DNA of 35,719 bases, from positions 1-35,719 of the forward strand of contig NZ_BAGH01000596.1 in the NCBI RefSeq assembly GCF_000308715.1, written 5' to 3'. Each line of letters opens with the position of its first letter. Within the stretch, counting starts at the first letter, position 1. Source of the DNA: Nocardia tenerifensis NBRC 101015 (GTDB lineage: Bacteria; Actinomycetota; Actinomycetes; Mycobacteriales; Mycobacteriaceae). Under the pieces are notes generated by a model. The model saw nothing but the letters and a program-made list of their open reading frames with translations, was not told the DNA's origin and made no database searches. A program made the position numbers and the translations under genes. Shown one piece after another: positions 35,328-35,719 of the stretch.

Positions 35328-35347
35328 TGCCCCTACTCATGGGGGCA
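35328..35347. promoter_or_regulatory. Hairpin-forming inverted repeat in a divergent region
   Basis: TGCCCC-N8-GGGGCA, perfect six-base arms, between the divergent secreted-protein and end-of-window genes. There is no following T run, so it is more likely an operator or mRNA leader structure than a terminator. The role is unknown. Confidence 0.3.
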
Positions 35348-35374
35348 CGGTGACGTGAGGACGTTGGGCAGCGT

Positions 35375-35719
35375 ATGAAGCACGTGGTCGTGCAGGCCGA
35401 AAACGGTGGCAATTTCCTCGATCCGAGGCCTTACCTGAAACTGTTGCCCACCTTCGCGCAGAACCTGCCGCCCGGCGCTCGAGCGTTCGCGACCGACGCC
35501 GCGCACTATGACTTCGTCGGTCAGCGATGCGTCAAAGACCTTGCGCCCGAAACGGTTCTGCACGGCGAGACCGCCGGCGAACGCTGGCTGGAACTGCGAT
35601 TCCGGCACAACTGCTGGAAACACGAGGAGAATCTGGTGATTCGCTACGCCGGAGTCAGCGACGTGCTTCCCGCCTCGTCCTGCCACCCACCGACGTGGCA
35701 GGAGCGCAACGCGGTCACC
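35375..35719 (+). CDS. Conserved hypothetical protein, cut by the window end
   Basis: An open frame from ATG 35375 runs 115 codons to the window edge without a stop. The text is clearly protein-like: NGGNFLDPRPYLKLLPTFA, ARAFATDAAHYDF, QRCVKDL, WLELRFRHNCWKHEENLVIRYAGV. Codons favour G/C in third position. Conserved-looking Cys, His and Trp residues cluster in HNCWKHEE, but no catalytic motif is recognised. It resembles small cytosolic actinobacterial proteins of unknown role. The ribosome binding site is weak, so the start is uncertain. The minus-strand frame over the same bases is a shadow. Confidence 0.7.
   Translation, partial: MKHVVVQAENGGNFLDPRPYLKLLPTFAQNLPPGARAFATDAAHYDFVGQRCVKDLAPETVLHGETAGERWLELRFRHNCWKHEENLVIRYAGVSDVLPASSCHPPTWQERNAVT

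Noticed and set aside
1..35719. tRNA, rRNA, CRISPR array or insertion sequence
   Set aside because: No cloverleaf-like tRNA sequence, regularly spaced repeats, transposase motif or terminal inverted repeat was recognised on reading both strands by eye.

Overview
The window is high-GC DNA from an actinomycete. The gene set (TerD proteins, MMPL exporter, SARP/AfsR-type regulator, VanZ-like protein, large NRPS, remnants of a lasso-peptide gene) best fits Nocardia or a close mycolic-acid relative. That assignment is inference from gene style; no rRNA or marker gene is present.

Layout. (1) 1-5.6 kb is a patchwork. It holds a small phage-holin-like protein, a 5'-truncated lasso-cyclase/asparagine-synthase remnant read in frame into an unrelated conserved protein, a divergent carboxylesterase/TetR pair, a frameshifted membrane-protein pseudogene, a VOC-family protein and a possible gene fragment. 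(2) 5.6-7.9 kb holds two convergent TerD-type genes, one with a coding-like N-terminal extension and one with two TerD domains joined by a Pro/Gln-rich linker. (3) 8.3-24.6 kb is the centrepiece: a 4174-residue NRPS, then a small Ala-rich protein, an ABC exporter with an N-terminal HMA-like domain, a second small protein and a methyltransferase, all on the plus strand. (4) 24.9-27.0 kb holds a translationally coupled membrane desaturase and EamA transporter. (5) 27.1-34.9 kb is a minus-strand run: SARP regulator, MMPL exporter, NarL-type histidine kinase and response regulator, VanZ-like protein. (6) The end holds a small secreted protein and, divergent to it, a conserved gene cut by the window edge.

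The NRPS reads A-T-C-A-T-C-A-T-C-A-T-R. It has no starter C domain, no epimerase and no thioesterase, and ends in an NAD(P)H thioester reductase. Its first C domain carries EHHLVHDG, matching the EHHxxHDG signature described for ureido-bond-forming C domains, while the other two carry the ordinary HHIAGDG. The predicted product is therefore a ureido-linked tetrapeptide aldehyde of the antipain/MAPI/chymostatin protease-inhibitor type. The specificity codes suggest Tyr (or a related aromatic)-CO-X-(Val/Ile)-(Arg-like)-al. The gene is a mosaic: modules 2 and 3 and the start of A4 are near copies of one another and differ in codon use from the flanking A1-T1-C2 and A4-T4-R blocks.

The ABC exporter and its two small flanking proteins are the likely export unit for this product. 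The TerD, desaturase/EamA and two-component/MMPL genes have no demonstrated link to it.
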